Translations under genes and position numbers: made by a program
Notes under the pieces: generated by a model
What the model was told of the DNA's origin: nothing
Database searches by the model: none
What the model saw: the letters and a program-made list of their open reading frames with translations, nothing else
Part shown: piece by piece, positions 53,225 to 62,538 of the stretch
Layout of the letters: every line of letters starts with the position of its first letter
Numbering within the stretch: position 1 is the stretch's first letter
Origin: Novosphingobium jiangmenense
GTDB lineage: Bacteria > Pseudomonadota > Alphaproteobacteria > Sphingomonadales > Sphingomonadaceae
Reading direction: 5' to 3'
Assembly (NCBI RefSeq): GCF_015694345.1
Contig: NZ_JADQDC010000012.1
Location: 50,119-114,118 of the forward strand
Length of the DNA stretch: 64,000 nt

Positions 53225-54106
53225 GTGTTGCTCGCAGCACTCCTCACCGCCAGCTGCATCCCCCAAGGCAAGGCCACCCCCGAACCCCGCGCAGCCCCGC
53301 ACCCTACCATCGTCAGCCTCAATCCCTGCACCGACGCAATCCTTGCCGAAGTCGCTGACCCCTCGCAGATCCTCGCGATCTCGCACTACAGCAAGGACCC
53401 GCGCTCCTCCTCGATGGACGAGAACCTCGCCGCTGTCCTTCCGGCAACGCGCGGCACGGTCGAGGAAGTGCTCGCGCTCAAGCCCGATCTCGTCCTCGGC
53501 AGCACCTTCATCGATCCCGCCACCGCCAGCGCCTACAAGCGCCTCGGCCTGCGGCTCGAGACCCTCGGCATGGCCAGCACCATCGAGGCCAGCCGCGACC
53601 AGATCCGCCAGATCGCCACGCTCTCCGGCCACCCCGACCGCGGCGAAGCGCTGATCGCGCGCATCGATGCAGCACTCGCCGAGGCCGCTCCACCACCCGG
53701 CGCAAGGCCGATCCAGACCGTCGTCTGGCAATCCGGCGGCATGGTCCCCGGCGACGGCACCCTGATCGCCGACCTCCTGCGCCGCACCGGCTACACCAAC
53801 TTCGCCGCCGCGCGCGGTCTTGGCCAGGCCGACCTGCTCCCGCTCGAAAAGATGCTCGCCGACCCGCCCGAACTGATCCTGGTTGCAGGCCAGACCGCCG
53901 AGACCGGAAAAGGCGACGACCGCGTCCTGTCGCACCCCGCCCTCAAGGCGCTTAACAAGACCCGCCGCGCCACCCTCAATCCCAAACTCCTCTACTGCGG
54001 CGGCCCCACCCTGATCGCCGCCGCCCAAAGGCTGGCGCAGATCCGCAATTCCTCCCCGCCACGGGGAGGGGGACCATCGCAGATGGTGGAGGGGCACCCG
54101 CAATGA
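53222..54106 (+). CDS. btuF: Cobalamin ABC transporter substrate-binding lipoprotein
   Basis: Periplasmic binding protein of the BtuF/FhuD helical-backbone class, 294 residues from GTG 53222 (an ATG at 53153 would add 23 residues encoded by repeat-like DNA). The lipoprotein signal VVLLAALLTASC ends in a lipobox cysteine. TIVSLNPCTDAIL matches the start of BtuF domains, and ALKPDLVLGS and LLRRTGYTNFAAARGLG are typical later blocks. The last 18 residues (from SSPPRGGGPSQMVEG) are encoded by a palindromic repeat and look added. It overlaps btuC by four bases. Confidence 0.88.
   Translation: MVLLAALLTASCIPQGKATPEPRAAPHPTIVSLNPCTDAILAEVADPSQILAISHYSKDPRSSSMDENLAAVLPATRGTVEEVLALKPDLVLGSTFIDPATASAYKRLGLRLETLGMASTIEASRDQIRQIATLSGHPDRGEALIARIDAALAEAAPPPGARPIQTVVWQSGGMVPGDGTLIADLLRRTGYTNFAAARGLGQADLLPLEKMLADPPELILVAGQTAETGKGDDRVLSHPALKALNKTRRATLNPKLLYCGGPTLIAAAQRLAQIRNSSPPRGGGPSQMVEGHPQ
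54049..54099. repeat. Family C palindromic repeat, inside the btuF 3' end
   Basis: TTCCTCCCCGCCACGGGGAG followed by GGGACCATCGCAGATGGTGG and AGGGGCACCC. Two stems: CTCCCCG/CGGGGAG and CCATC/GATGG. It is read in-frame as the btuF C-terminus. Other copies at 55811, 61609 and 62441. Confidence 0.92.
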
Positions 54107-55065
54107 CCCGCCCCGTCATCGTTCTCCTTGCCGCCCTCGCCATAACCCTCCCGCTCTCGCTCCTTGCCGGACAGGTGTGGATAGACCCCTTCGGCCCCCC
54201 GGTCCCCAACGCCACCGCGATCCTCATGGAACTGCGCCTCCCCCGCGCACTCCTCGCGCTCATCCTCGGCTCCGGCCTCGGCGCGGCAGGCGCAGCCATG
54301 CAGGGCTACTTGCGCAACCCCCTGGCCGACCCCGGCCTGTTCGGCATCGCGCCTGCCGCAGCTCTGGGCGCCGTCCTCTCGTTCTACACCGGCTATGAAA
54401 TCCAGGCCGTCACCCTCCCGCTCTTCGCCCTCACTGGAGCGGCGGGCGCGATGGCCCTGCTCGCCCTCATCGCCGGACGCAGCGGTGGCATCGCCCTCTT
54501 CACGCTCGCGGGCATGATGATCGCCAGCCTCGCCGGCGCGCTGACCAGCCTCGCCATCAGCCTCTCGCCCAATCCCTTCGCCCTGTCAGAGATCGTGACG
54601 TGGCTGATGGGCGCACTCGCCGATCGCGGCTGGCACGAAGTGCGCCTTGCCGCCCCGCTGACCCTGCTCGGCCTCCTCGCCCTGTGGCGCGCCGCCCCCG
54701 CGCTCGACGCGCTGGCTCTGGGTGAGGCCGCCGCGCGCTCGCTTGGCGTCGAACCTGCCCGCCTGCTCGCCCTGATGATCCTCGCCATCGGCCTGATCGT
54801 CGGTAGCGGCGTCGCGGTGGCAGGCATGATCGGCTTCGTCGGCCTGATGGTCCCGCACTTCGTCCGCCCGTTCACCGACCAGCGCCCCTCCGCCACGCTT
54901 CTCCCCTCGGCTCTTGCCGGAGCGCTCCTGCTGCTCGTCGCCGATTGCCTTTGCCGCATTCTCCCCCTGCAAGGCGGCGAACTGCGCCTCGGCATCGCTC
55001 TAAGCCTCGCCGGAGCCCCGTTCTTCCTGCGCCTCCTCCTCAAGCTGCGGCGGGAGCTGGCCTGA
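54103..55065 (+). CDS. btuC: Cobalamin ABC transporter permease (FecCD family)
   Basis: A 320-residue inner-membrane permease with nine to ten helices. FecCD landmarks: LRLPRALLALILGSGLGAAG (in part), GYLRNPLADPGLFGI, the ATPase-contacting LGEAAARSLGV and GMIGFVGLMVPHFVR. ATG 54103 overlaps the btuF stop (ATGA). Together with BtuD and BtuF it moves B12 across the inner membrane. Confidence 0.94.
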   Translation: MTRPVIVLLAALAITLPLSLLAGQVWIDPFGPPVPNATAILMELRLPRALLALILGSGLGAAGAAMQGYLRNPLADPGLFGIAPAAALGAVLSFYTGYEIQAVTLPLFALTGAAGAMALLALIAGRSGGIALFTLAGMMIASLAGALTSLAISLSPNPFALSEIVTWLMGALADRGWHEVRLAAPLTLLGLLALWRAAPALDALALGEAAARSLGVEPARLLALMILAIGLIVGSGVAVAGMIGFVGLMVPHFVRPFTDQRPSATLLPSALAGALLLLVADCLCRILPLQGGELRLGIALSLAGAPFFLRLLLKLRRELA

Positions 55066-55078
55066 TGCTCGAAGCACC

Positions 55079-55810
55079 ATGTTAGAAGCCCTGGGCCTCA
55101 CCATCCCCCATCGCCTCCACGAGGTTACCACACAACTGCGCGCCGGCACCGTCACTGCGATCGTCGGCCCCAACGGCGCGGGCAAGTCCACGATGCTTGC
55201 GGCCCTCGCAGGACTGCACGCGCCCACCACCGGCACCGTCACCCTCGATGGCCAGCCCCTCGCGCAGTTGGTCAGGCAGGAGCGAGCCCGCCGCATCGGC
55301 TACCTGCCGCAAGCGGGAGAGGTCGCGTGGAACCTCTCGGTCCGTACCCTCGTAGGCCTCGGCCGCCTGCCGCACCGCACCAGCGCTGCCGAGAACGCCG
55401 AGGCCGTGAAACAGGCCATCGCCGCGATGCAGCTCGAACCACTGGCAGAGCGCGCCCTGGCCACCCTGTCCGGAGGCGAACGCGCCCGCGCCTTGCTTGC
55501 CCGCGTGCTTGCCACCGAGCCGCACTGGATTCTCGCCGACGAACCGCTCGCCGCGCTCGATCTTGCCCATCAGCAGGCCCTCATCCGCCGCTTGCGCGCC
55601 CTGGCGCAGGAGGGCACGGGCGTCGTCCTCGTCGTCCACGATCTCGCGCTGGCGATGAACCACGCCGATCACGTCATCGTCCTCGATTCGGGGAAGCTAA
55701 TTGCCCAAGGCCCGCCGCAGGAGGCCCTGTCCGAACACTTCGTCGCTCAAGTCTGGAATCTGAAAGCCCGCTGGCTCGGCGAAACTGGCCACAGGGCGCT
55801 GGCCCTGTAA
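55079..55810 (+). CDS. btuD: Cobalamin ABC transporter ATPase
   Basis: A 243-residue ATPase: Walker A GPNGAGKST, Q-loop GYLPQAGEVAWNLSV, signature LSGGERARALLARVLA, Walker B WILADEPLAALDL and a VVHDLALAMNHADH switch histidine. Starts 13 bases after btuC. The TAA stop is followed directly by a family C palindrome. Confidence 0.94.
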   Translation: MLEALGLTIPHRLHEVTTQLRAGTVTAIVGPNGAGKSTMLAALAGLHAPTTGTVTLDGQPLAQLVRQERARRIGYLPQAGEVAWNLSVRTLVGLGRLPHRTSAAENAEAVKQAIAAMQLEPLAERALATLSGGERARALLARVLATEPHWILADEPLAALDLAHQQALIRRLRALAQEGTGVVLVVHDLALAMNHADHVIVLDSGKLIAQGPPQEALSEHFVAQVWNLKARWLGETGHRALAL

Positions 55811-55860
55811 ATTCCTCCCCGGCACGGGGAGGGGGACCATCGAAGATGGTGGAGGGGCAC
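55811..55860. repeat. Family C palindromic repeat after btuD
   Basis: ATTCCTCCCCGGCACGGGGA then GGGGGACCATCGAAGATGGT and GGAGGGGCAC, beginning one base after the btuD stop codon. It probably serves as a 3' structure of the btu transcript. Confidence 0.92.
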
Positions 55861-55890
55861 TCACAGCAAAAAAACACTGTCCCCGACCGC

Positions 55891-55934
55891 TCATCCTGAC
55901 CCTGTCGAAGGATCATCCTGAGCCTGTCGAACAA
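55891..55934. repeat. Tandem 22-base direct repeats
   Basis: TCATCCTGACCCTGTCGAAG-GA and TCATCCTGAGCCTGTCGAAC-AA stand head to tail. This is a widespread intergenic repeat type in sphingomonads as I know it; function unknown. It abuts the stop of the small minus-strand gene at 55935. Confidence 0.8.
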
Positions 55935-56132
55935 TCAAGCTGCCGTCGGCGCAACCTCGTCGTTCTCGTGGCAATGCTCGGTCATCGCCGCTGCAAAGTC
56001 CGCCGCGAAGTATGTCGCAAAGCTCTCGCGCACCCGCATCGAGATCGCCGGCCGATCCTCGCGCGCAGCGGCGCTCCGGCAGAACAGGCTCTGCGCAGGT
56101 GGCTTTACCGGAAATGTTTGCTCGACACCCAT
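55935..56132 (-). CDS. Possible 65-residue protein
   Basis: Reads GVEQTFPVKPPAQSLFC, a short linker, then a helical MRVRESFATYFAADFAAAM and a HCHEN-containing tail. The ATG at 56132 is divergent from other genes and has an AT-richer promoter-like region behind it. No family recognised; the helical block looks protein-like, but coding status is uncertain. Confidence 0.45.
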   Translation of the reverse strand: MGVEQTFPVKPPAQSLFCRSAAAREDRPAISMRVRESFATYFAADFAAAMTEHCHENDEVAPTAA

Positions 56133-56382
56133 GGTGACCGGCCCTGAACCTCATAACTTTGGTAAGAGGGGCCTAGCAAAGTTTCGTAACGCGCAATTGT
56201 ATGGTTTCGACAAAGCTACGTGTTTTCCCGACGAGATTGTGCTTCCCGTCACATGAGTGACGAAAAACTTCGCACAATCCGTGCCTTGGTGTCTGCAGAT
56301 GCCGTCGCAGGCGGCGGCCAGCTTCCCGTGGATATCGTGCGGCGCGCCTGCACCGGTCAAGGAGTCTCAACGCTCCCGCGAT

Positions 56383-56754
56383 TCACCTTGCACAGTATTC
56401 GTAGCGCCCCTCGCGACAGGCAGCGACGGCGCGGCGCCACTCTGCCAAGCGCTGTTCGTAGTCATCGCGCGCCTCGGCATAGTCGCGATCGGCATTGCGA
56501 GCGGCTTGCGCCCCTCGGGCAACATCCTCGCGCCGGTTATGCTCCCGCCAGTCCGCCCAGCCTTGGGCATAGCGCGCATCCCGCTCGCGCACCCGCGCCA
56601 GTTCCTGCTGGTTGAGCTTGCGAATGATCGCCCGATCCCGCTCCCGCGCCGCCTGCGTGCGCATCTGCGGGTCCAGCGGGTCGTCGGCGAGGGCTACACA
56701 CGGCAGAATGACCAGGCCAAGCGCCAGCGCGCTGCAGATTGTCCGCAAATTCAT
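56383..56754 (-). CDS. Small exported charged protein
   Basis: A 123-residue product with a signal peptide (NLRTICSALALGLVILPCVA, cleaved after ALA). The mature helical domain is rich in Arg/Asp/Ala (TQAARERDRAIIRKLNQQEL, RVRERDARYAQGWADWREH). Two C-terminal cysteines (AACREGRYEYCAR). AGGATCG precedes the ATG. Unknown function, similar in style to the exported protein at 30427. Confidence 0.7.
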   Translation of the reverse strand: MNLRTICSALALGLVILPCVALADDPLDPQMRTQAARERDRAIIRKLNQQELARVRERDARYAQGWADWREHNRREDVARGAQAARNADRDYAEARDDYEQRLAEWRRAVAACREGRYEYCAR

Positions 56755-56877
56755 TTTAACGATCCTCCCGCAGTCGGGGAAGCCATCGTCGGTTAGGCGC
56801 CACGCCGCAATCCAACTTGCGACGGGGCGTTGGCAGCCCGGCGTGTCGCTCGGGCGTTTCGGCGATCGTGGCGGTTC

Positions 56878-57024
56878 TTATTCGCTCGGCACTATGATCA
56901 CGACCGTGAATTCACCGTCTGGCTCGGGTGCGATGCTGGTCATCTGTCCGCCGAGTGCCTTGGCAAGCTCACGATACTTTGGCAGCGCTTCCTTGGTAAC
57001 GTTGTGAATGACCATCGTTTCCAT
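56878..57024 (-). CDS. 48-residue ORF co-transcribed with the upstream lipoprotein
   Basis: Minus-strand frame starting 13 bases after the lipoprotein stop, with a strong GGGAGTGAG ribosome site. Product: METMVIHNVTKEALPKYREL, then AKALGGQMTSIAPEPDGEF and TVVIIVPSE (split for length). It reads as a helix followed by a beta hairpin. No family recognised. The ribosome site and spacing are the evidence. Confidence 0.6.
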   Translation of the reverse strand: METMVIHNVTKEALPKYRELAKALGGQMTSIAPEPDGEFTVVIIVPSE

Positions 57025-57037
57025 GTTCTCACTCCCA

Positions 57038-58417
57038 TCATGGATACTTTGCGTTGATGTAGGCTAGTACCGCAGCGCTCAAGGCAGGGTCCTGATTTGT
57101 CGTGACACGAATGACATTTGCGGGTGAGGGCTTCTGGCCGAGTGCCTTCAGTGCCTCCTTCACGCGCGCAATGCTTGGCTGCGGATTGTCTAGTGGAATT
57201 TTGTCGAGGATCTTGCTGCCCGCACTGTCCGGCAGGAACGAGAGTTTCTTGGTGGCTTCAGCATCTGCCGAAGCACTGTTGACCAGAACTTGTCGGCAAC
57301 CGTCCGATAGTGCGTCATTGCGGGCCGAAGCGGTATCGCTGAAATAGCCGATGCAGAACATCAGTGCTTCATTGATGTTTGAAGCAGTGACAATGGACGT
57401 CACGGCCTGCGCAAGATGCTCGCTCACGGCGCTGGCCGCAGCTCCTCCGCCTGGATTGGTCTGTCCTGCCTGGGTCGCCGCTTCTGCCAGCGTACCTGTG
57501 GCTGCACCCATCTTCAGCGCCTGATCGAGTTGGGTCTGCGCCTTCTCATTTGCGGACTTCTTGTCCGCAAGCGTGGATTTGGCGTCGAGGCAAGCCTTGA
57601 AGTCGGCAATGGCCTGATCGTCGGCATCTTCGGCAGGCTTGTCGTTCTTCTCGCAATCGGCCTTCTTCAGTGCGGCGTCATAGTCTGTTTGCGCCTTTGA
57701 CTGTGCGGTTGCCGCATCGATCGCACTCTTGCGGAAGTCGGCCACAAGCTTCACGGCTTCAGCCCCGGCGCCCAGTGCGGAAGACGTAGCAGGTCCGGAG
57801 ATAATCGTAGCCGGGGGCTTTACCGCGCCGGTCAGCTGCTCGATCGCCAGAAATGCTATCATCGAGCGCTGGTCACGCGCAGCCTGCGTCACGAATATCG
57901 TCTTGCTGATCGCGCCGGACAGATACCGTTCGCAGGTCCGGTACATCGATTCTCGCAGCATGTTGATGGCTTGTGTCCTGCCGATCGTCGCGGCGGTCTC
58001 TGCGGAGCTCAGCCCGAACTTTGCTCCAAATGATGTCTTGCCGTCCGTCGAAGCTTCGCCGCTTGCGCTCGTCGCCAGCGCGCTGAACACATCCGGAGCC
58101 GCTTCCGCGCAAAGGCGCCAATTTAACGCCTCGCCAACTTTAGTTCTGGACGCGGTAACTGTTTGTCGTGGGACAGGTCCTTTTTGTCCGTCGGAAGAAG
58201 TTCCTTCGACAAAGTTGTTGGTGGTGACTTGCGAAGAGGTCTCGCTTTCCGGACTCTTGACCGGAACAAACAGGACTGACCGCTGTTTAGCATCCACTGT
58301 TATGACATGAGGCTCAGTCCCGGGCTTTACTGCGCGATCATGAAATATGCTGTCTTTCTCAGCACACCCGCTGACGATCATGCCCAATGAAACAGCACCA
58401 ATAGTTGCGAATCTCAT
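57038..58417 (-). CDS. Lipoprotein with coiled-coil region, unknown function
   Basis: A 459-residue product. Lipobox IVSGC at residues 14-18 after a short signal. Residues about 75-230 form a structured domain ([49 protein letters not shown]). An Ala/Lys/Asp coiled coil covers about 235-320 ([18 protein letters not shown]). The C-terminus has a small alpha/beta segment ([20 protein letters not shown]). Six cysteines are scattered outside the anchor. GC content is visibly lower than in the flanking operons. No homologue recognised. Confidence 0.75.
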   Translation of the reverse strand: MRFATIGAVSLGMIVSGCAEKDSIFHDRAVKPGTEPHVITVDAKQRSVLFVPVKSPESETSSQVTTNNFVEGTSSDGQKGPVPRQTVTASRTKVGEALNWRLCAEAAPDVFSALATSASGEASTDGKTSFGAKFGLSSAETAATIGRTQAINMLRESMYRTCERYLSGAISKTIFVTQAARDQRSMIAFLAIEQLTGAVKPPATIISGPATSSALGAGAEAVKLVADFRKSAIDAATAQSKAQTDYDAALKKADCEKNDKPAEDADDQAIADFKACLDAKSTLADKKSANEKAQTQLDQALKMGAATGTLAEAATQAGQTNPGGGAAASAVSEHLAQAVTSIVTASNINEALMFCIGYFSDTASARNDALSDGCRQVLVNSASADAEATKKLSFLPDSAGSKILDKIPLDNPQPSIARVKEALKALGQKPSPANVIRVTTNQDPALSAAVLAYINAKYP

Positions 58418-58664
58418 GTCGATGTCCCCCGTATGTCCGTAACGTAACAGAGATTTGCATCGATTGCGAAACTCTTATTTGACCACATCGGCGGCTTTTT
58501 TGAATGATCTGTACGCTATGCTCCCCCATACGCTCGGCACCGCTGGCGTGATGCATGGACCATGCCCCCAAAGCCCATCTTGCCCCCTCCGCCGCCACTC
58601 CCCACATGGCAGGTGATCCCGCGAAGGGCAGGGGGACTCCGCGCCCGAATCCCTTGCGAAACCC

Positions 58665-58679
58665 GAACAAATATGGAAC
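58665..58679. promoter_or_regulatory. LexA (SOS) box at uvrA
   Basis: GAACAAATATGGAAC is a perfect GAAC-N7-GAAC, the reverse complement of GTTC-N7-GTTC, the established LexA site of alphaproteobacteria. It ends ten bases before the uvrA ATG, so LexA bound there would block promoter clearance or the early transcript region. Confidence 0.85.
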
Positions 58680-58689
58680 ACTGCCGCGC

Positions 58690-61608
58690 ATGTCTCTCAC
58701 TACCATTTCCGTCCCCCAGATTCGGGTGAGGGGCGCTCGTGAACACAATCTCAAGGGGATCGACGTCGATCTCCCGCGCGACAGCCTGATCGTCATCACC
58801 GGCCTCTCGGGCTCGGGCAAGTCGAGCCTCGCCTTCGACACGATCTATGCCGAGGGTCAGCGCCGCTACGTGGAATCGCTCAGCGCCTATGCGCGGCAGT
58901 TCCTCGAGATGATGCAGAAGCCCGACGTCGAGCATATCGACGGCCTCTCGCCCGCCATCAGCATCGAGCAGAAGACCACCAGCCGCAACCCGCGCTCGAC
59001 CGTCGCCACCGTCACCGAGGTTTATGACTACATGCGCCTGCTCTGGGCGCGCATCGGCATTCCCTACAGCCCCGCCACCGGCGAGCCGATCTCCGCGCAG
59101 ACCGTCAGCCAGATGGTCGACCGCGTCATGGCGCTGCCCGAAGGCACCCGCGCCTATCTGCTCGCCCCCGTCGTGCGCGGCCGCAAGGGCGAATACCGCC
59201 GCGAACTCGCCGAATGGCAGAAGGCCGGCTACACCCGCGTCCGCATCAACGGCGAGATCATGCCGATCGAGGATGCCCCCGCGCTCGACAAGAAGCTCAA
59301 GCACGACATCGAGGTGGTGGTCGATCGCATCGCCGTGCGTGACGGTATCCAGACCCGCCTGGCTGACAGCTTCGAACAGGCCCTCAAGCTGGCCGACGGC
59401 CTCGCCTACGTCGATCTCGCCGATGGCCCCGTCCCCGGCCGCGAGGAGGAGGCCGAAGCCAAGGGGAAGGGCGGCATGAAGAAAACCGGCCTGCCCGCCA
59501 ACCGCATCGTCTTCTCCGAAAAGTTCGCCTGTCCTGTCAGCGGCTTCACCATCGAGACCATCGAACCGCGCCTGTTCTCGTTCAACGCCCCCCAGGGCGC
59601 GTGCCCGGCGTGCGATGGCCTCGGCGAAAAGCTGCTGTTCGATCCGCAGCTTGTCGTGCCGAACGAGAACCTCAGCCTCAAGCAGGGCGCCGTGGTCCCC
59701 TGGGCGAAGAGCAATCCGCCGTCGCCCTATTACATGCAGGTCCTCGCCAGCCTCGCCGCGCATTTCGGCTTCAGCCTCGATACGCCGTGGGACGCGCTTC
59801 CCGCAGAGGTCAAGATCGTCATCCTCTACGGCACCGCCGGCAAGGCCGTGCCCCTGACCTTCATCGATGGCAAGAAGTCCTACACCGTCAACAAGGCCTT
59901 CGAAGGCGTGATCGGCAACCTCAACCGCCGCATGCTGCAAACCGAATCTGCGTGGATGCGCGAGGAACTCGGCAAGTTCCAGACCGCGCAGCCCTGCGAA
60001 ACCTGCGAGGGCAAGCGCCTCAAGCCCGAGGCGCTGTCGGTCAAGGTCGCGGGCCGCGATATCTCCTCGGTCACCCGCCTCTCCGTCGCCGCCGCGGTCG
60101 AATGGTACGGCGCGCTCGACAGCCAGCTCACCAGCCAGCAGAGCCAGATCGCCAAGGCCATCCTCAAGGAAATCAACGAGCGCCTCGGCTTCCTCAACAA
60201 CGTCGGCCTCGATTACCTCAACCTCGATCGCACCTCCGGCACCCTTTCGGGCGGCGAGAGCCAGCGTATCCGCCTCGCCAGCCAGATCGGCTCGGGCCTC
60301 TCGGGCGTGCTCTACGTGCTCGACGAACCCTCCATCGGCCTCCACCAGCGCGACAACGACCGCCTGCTGGAAACCCTCAAGCGCCTGCGCGACCTCGGCA
60401 ACACGGTGATCGTCGTCGAGCATGACGAGGACGCCATCCGCACCGCCGACCATGTCGTCGATCTCGGCCCCGGGGCGGGCGTCCACGGCGGCGAGATCGT
60501 CGCGCAGGGCACGCTGGACGATATCCTCAGCAACCCCAACAGCCTCACCGGCCAGTACCTCACCGGCGCCCGCCGCATCGAGGTCCCGGCCACGCGCCGC
60601 AAGGGCAACGGCCTGTTCATCAGCGTCGAGGGCGCCCGCGCCAACAACCTCCAGAACGTCAGCGCGAAGATCCCGCTGGGCACCTTCACCTGCGTCACCG
60701 GCGTCTCCGGCTCGGGCAAGTCGAGCTTCACCATCGACACGCTCCACGCCGTCGCCGCCCGCACGCTGAACGGCGCGCGCGTGATCGCGGGCGCGCACGA
60801 TCGCGTCACCGGGCTCGAGAATTGCGACAAGGTGATCGAGATCGACCAGTCGCCGATCGGCCGCACCCCCCGGTCCAACCCCGCCACGTACACCGGCGCC
60901 TTCACCCTGATCCGTGACTGGTTTGCCGGCCTGCCCGAGAGCGCCGCGCGCGGCTACAAGGCCGGCCGCTTCAGCTTCAACGTCAAGGGCGGCCGTTGCG
61001 AGAAGTGCCAGGGCGATGGCCTGATCAAGATCGAGATGCACTTCCTGCCCGACGTCTACGTCACCTGCGAGGAGTGCGAGGGCAAGCGCTACAACCGCGA
61101 AACGCTCGAGGTGAAGTTCAAGGGCCACTCCATCGCCGACGTGCTCGACATGACGATCGAGGACGCCGAGGAGTTCTTCAAGGCCGTCCCCCCGATCCGT
61201 GACCGGATGCACATGCTCAACGAAGTGGGCCTGGGCTACGTCAAGGTCGGCCAGCAGGCCACCACGCTCTCGGGCGGCGAGGCGCAGCGCGTCAAGCTCG
61301 CCAAGGAACTCGCCCGCCGCTCCACCGGGCAGACCCTCTACATCCTCGACGAACCCACCACCGGCCTCCACTTCGAGGACGTCCGCAAGCTCCTCGAAGT
61401 CCTCCACCGCCTCGTCGACCAGGGCAACAGCGTCGTCGTGATCGAACACAACCTCGACGTGATCAAGACCGCCGACTGGCTGATCGACCTCGGCCCCGAA
61501 GGCGGCGTAAGAGGCGGCGAAATCGTGGCGGAAGGCACCCCCGAACAGGTGGCGAAGAACAAACGCAGCTTCACCGGCCATTACCTCGCGCCGTTGCTGA
61601 AGCGCTAA
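58690..61608 (+). CDS. uvrA: Excinuclease ABC subunit A
   Basis: Damage-recognition ATPase of nucleotide excision repair, 972 residues. Two ABC modules: Walker [15 protein letters not shown] and [14 protein letters not shown], signatures [16 protein letters not shown] and [17 protein letters not shown] zinc-finger module carries CEKCQGDGL with CEECEGKRY, and CPACDGLG lies in the first. ATG 58690 is used; the frame is open upstream but that part is not UvrA-like. Preceded by a LexA box and followed directly by a family C repeat. Confidence 0.98.
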   Translation: MSLTTISVPQIRVRGAREHNLKGIDVDLPRDSLIVITGLSGSGKSSLAFDTIYAEGQRRYVESLSAYARQFLEMMQKPDVEHIDGLSPAISIEQKTTSRNPRSTVATVTEVYDYMRLLWARIGIPYSPATGEPISAQTVSQMVDRVMALPEGTRAYLLAPVVRGRKGEYRRELAEWQKAGYTRVRINGEIMPIEDAPALDKKLKHDIEVVVDRIAVRDGIQTRLADSFEQALKLADGLAYVDLADGPVPGREEEAEAKGKGGMKKTGLPANRIVFSEKFACPVSGFTIETIEPRLFSFNAPQGACPACDGLGEKLLFDPQLVVPNENLSLKQGAVVPWAKSNPPSPYYMQVLASLAAHFGFSLDTPWDALPAEVKIVILYGTAGKAVPLTFIDGKKSYTVNKAFEGVIGNLNRRMLQTESAWMREELGKFQTAQPCETCEGKRLKPEALSVKVAGRDISSVTRLSVAAAVEWYGALDSQLTSQQSQIAKAILKEINERLGFLNNVGLDYLNLDRTSGTLSGGESQRIRLASQIGSGLSGVLYVLDEPSIGLHQRDNDRLLETLKRLRDLGNTVIVVEHDEDAIRTADHVVDLGPGAGVHGGEIVAQGTLDDILSNPNSLTGQYLTGARRIEVPATRRKGNGLFISVEGARANNLQNVSAKIPLGTFTCVTGVSGSGKSSFTIDTLHAVAARTLNGARVIAGAHDRVTGLENCDKVIEIDQSPIGRTPRSNPATYTGAFTLIRDWFAGLPESAARGYKAGRFSFNVKGGRCEKCQGDGLIKIEMHFLPDVYVTCEECEGKRYNRETLEVKFKGHSIADVLDMTIEDAEEFFKAVPPIRDRMHMLNEVGLGYVKVGQQATTLSGGEAQRVKLAKELARRSTGQTLYILDEPTTGLHFEDVRKLLEVLHRLVDQGNSVVVIEHNLDVIKTADWLIDLGPEGGVRGGEIVAEGTPEQVAKNKRSFTGHYLAPLLKR

Positions 61609-61659
61609 TTCCTCCCCGAACCGGGGAGGGGGACCATCGAAGATGGTGGAGGGGCACCC
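61609..61659. repeat. Family C palindromic repeat after uvrA
   Basis: TTCCTCCCCGAACCGGGGAG then GGGACCATCGAAGATGGTGG and AGGGGCACCC, touching the uvrA stop codon. First of three repeats filling the 486-base gene-free region 61609-62094. Confidence 0.92.
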
Positions 61660-61690
61660 ACGGCAAAAGAGGACCTGAAATCCAAAGCCC

Positions 61691-61800
61691 CGTCACCCTG
61701 AACTCGTTTAGCTTCGCTGGCCTGCGGCTCAGGGTCCATCCCTCCCCAAAAGCCGAGGCCCGATCGGCAAGATGGATCCTGAACCAAGTTCAGGATGACG
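61691..61800. repeat. Inverted repeat, CGTCACCCTGAACT type
   Basis: CGTCACCCTGAACTCG at the left and CAAGTTCAGGATGACG at the right, with CGGCTCAGGGTCCATCC and GATGGATCCTGAA as inner arms. A long imperfect palindrome in the uvrA downstream spacer. Confidence 0.8.
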
Positions 61801-61869
61801 GAGCGAGAATGAGGTGCAGTCAGCCTCACCAACGCCAACCACCCCCATCCAACTCCGCCCAGGCAGACA

Positions 61870-61972
61870 AGCTGCCAAGCCTCCGTATCCTTCCCCCATC
61901 AAGGGGGAAGGGCACCCAAGACCGCCACTCACACCTTCCCCCTCGATGGGGGAAGGATACCGCAGCTTGCGA
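61870..61972. repeat. Inverted repeat, CCTTCCCCC type
   Basis: Outer arms GTATCCTTCCCCCATC and GATGGGGGAAGGATAC, extended by AAGCTGCC/GCAGCTT. Each arm carries its own small hairpin with GGGGGAAGG. It lies upstream of the small membrane gene at 62095. Confidence 0.85.
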
Positions 61973-62094
61973 GCCTGCTCGCTAGCGAAGGTCGGAAGGG
62001 GGTGACCCACCACAGCCCACCCTCGCCAAACCGCCAGTCTCTTTCCCCCGCCGATGCTCTAGCCTTCGCGCCAGAACGGACGGAAGGGGATACC

Positions 62095-62436
62095 ATGGAA
62101 ACCGCAACCGGCCTCACGGCTCGCGTCGTCATGCTGTTTGCGCTCTGCGCGGCGGGTCAGGTCGGCGGCTCGCTGATGCTCGGGCGGACGGAGGGCTTCA
62201 CCAATGCGGCATGGACCGCCGCCTGCGGGTTGACCTACGCCGTCTCGCTATATGCTCTCGCGACGCTGATCCGCGAAGGCGGCCCGCTCAGCATGCTGAT
62301 GCCGATCCTCGCCGCGACGGTCCCGCTGATCGTGATCCTGATCGCCGTCTTCCTCCAGGGCGAACCCGCCTCCTGGCCCCGCCTCGGCCTGTTGACGCTG
62401 GCTTGCGCCATCATCGGCGTGTCGGGCACGCTATAA
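62095..62436 (+). CDS. Small four-helix membrane protein (EamA/SMR-like)
   Basis: A 113-residue protein with four hydrophobic segments. The layout resembles half of a DMT-superfamily transporter (EamA or SMR): FALCAAGQVGGSLMLGRTEG, LTYAVSLYALATLI, LSMLMPILAATVPLIVILIA and LLTLACAIIGVSGTL. GGAAGGGG precedes ATG 62095. Family assignment is tentative. Confidence 0.65.
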   Translation: METATGLTARVVMLFALCAAGQVGGSLMLGRTEGFTNAAWTAACGLTYAVSLYALATLIREGGPLSMLMPILAATVPLIVILIAVFLQGEPASWPRLGLLTLACAIIGVSGTL

Positions 62437-62440
62437 GCAC

Positions 62441-62491
62441 CTTCCTCCCCCACGGGGGGAGGGGGACCATCCGCAGGATGGTGGACGGGTA
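62441..62491. repeat. Family C palindromic repeat, divergent copy
   Basis: CTTCCTCCCCCACGGGGGGA, then GGGGGACCATCCGCAGGATG and GTGGACGGGTAGG, five bases after a stop codon. The compensated changes in the second stem (CCATCC/GGATGG) suggest that the structure, not only the sequence, is kept. Confidence 0.85.
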
Positions 62492-62538
62492 GGCACAAGG
62501 AAGCGCTACCCCACTTCGTGATTCCGCTTACAAAGGGT

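Noticed and set aside
56253..56615. Plus-strand frame beginning MSDEKLRTIRALVSADAVAG
   Set aside because: The first 40 residues look protein-like, but there is no good ribosome site and the rest is antisense to the exported protein at 56383-56754. A short or decayed gene cannot be excluded.
58516..61581. A 1021-residue open frame antisense to uvrA
   Set aside because: Mirrors the codon structure of uvrA, with no recognisable protein features.
61691..61800. Possible small coding frame in the uvrA downstream spacer
   Set aside because: The open frames coincide with palindromic repeats and have no ribosome site.
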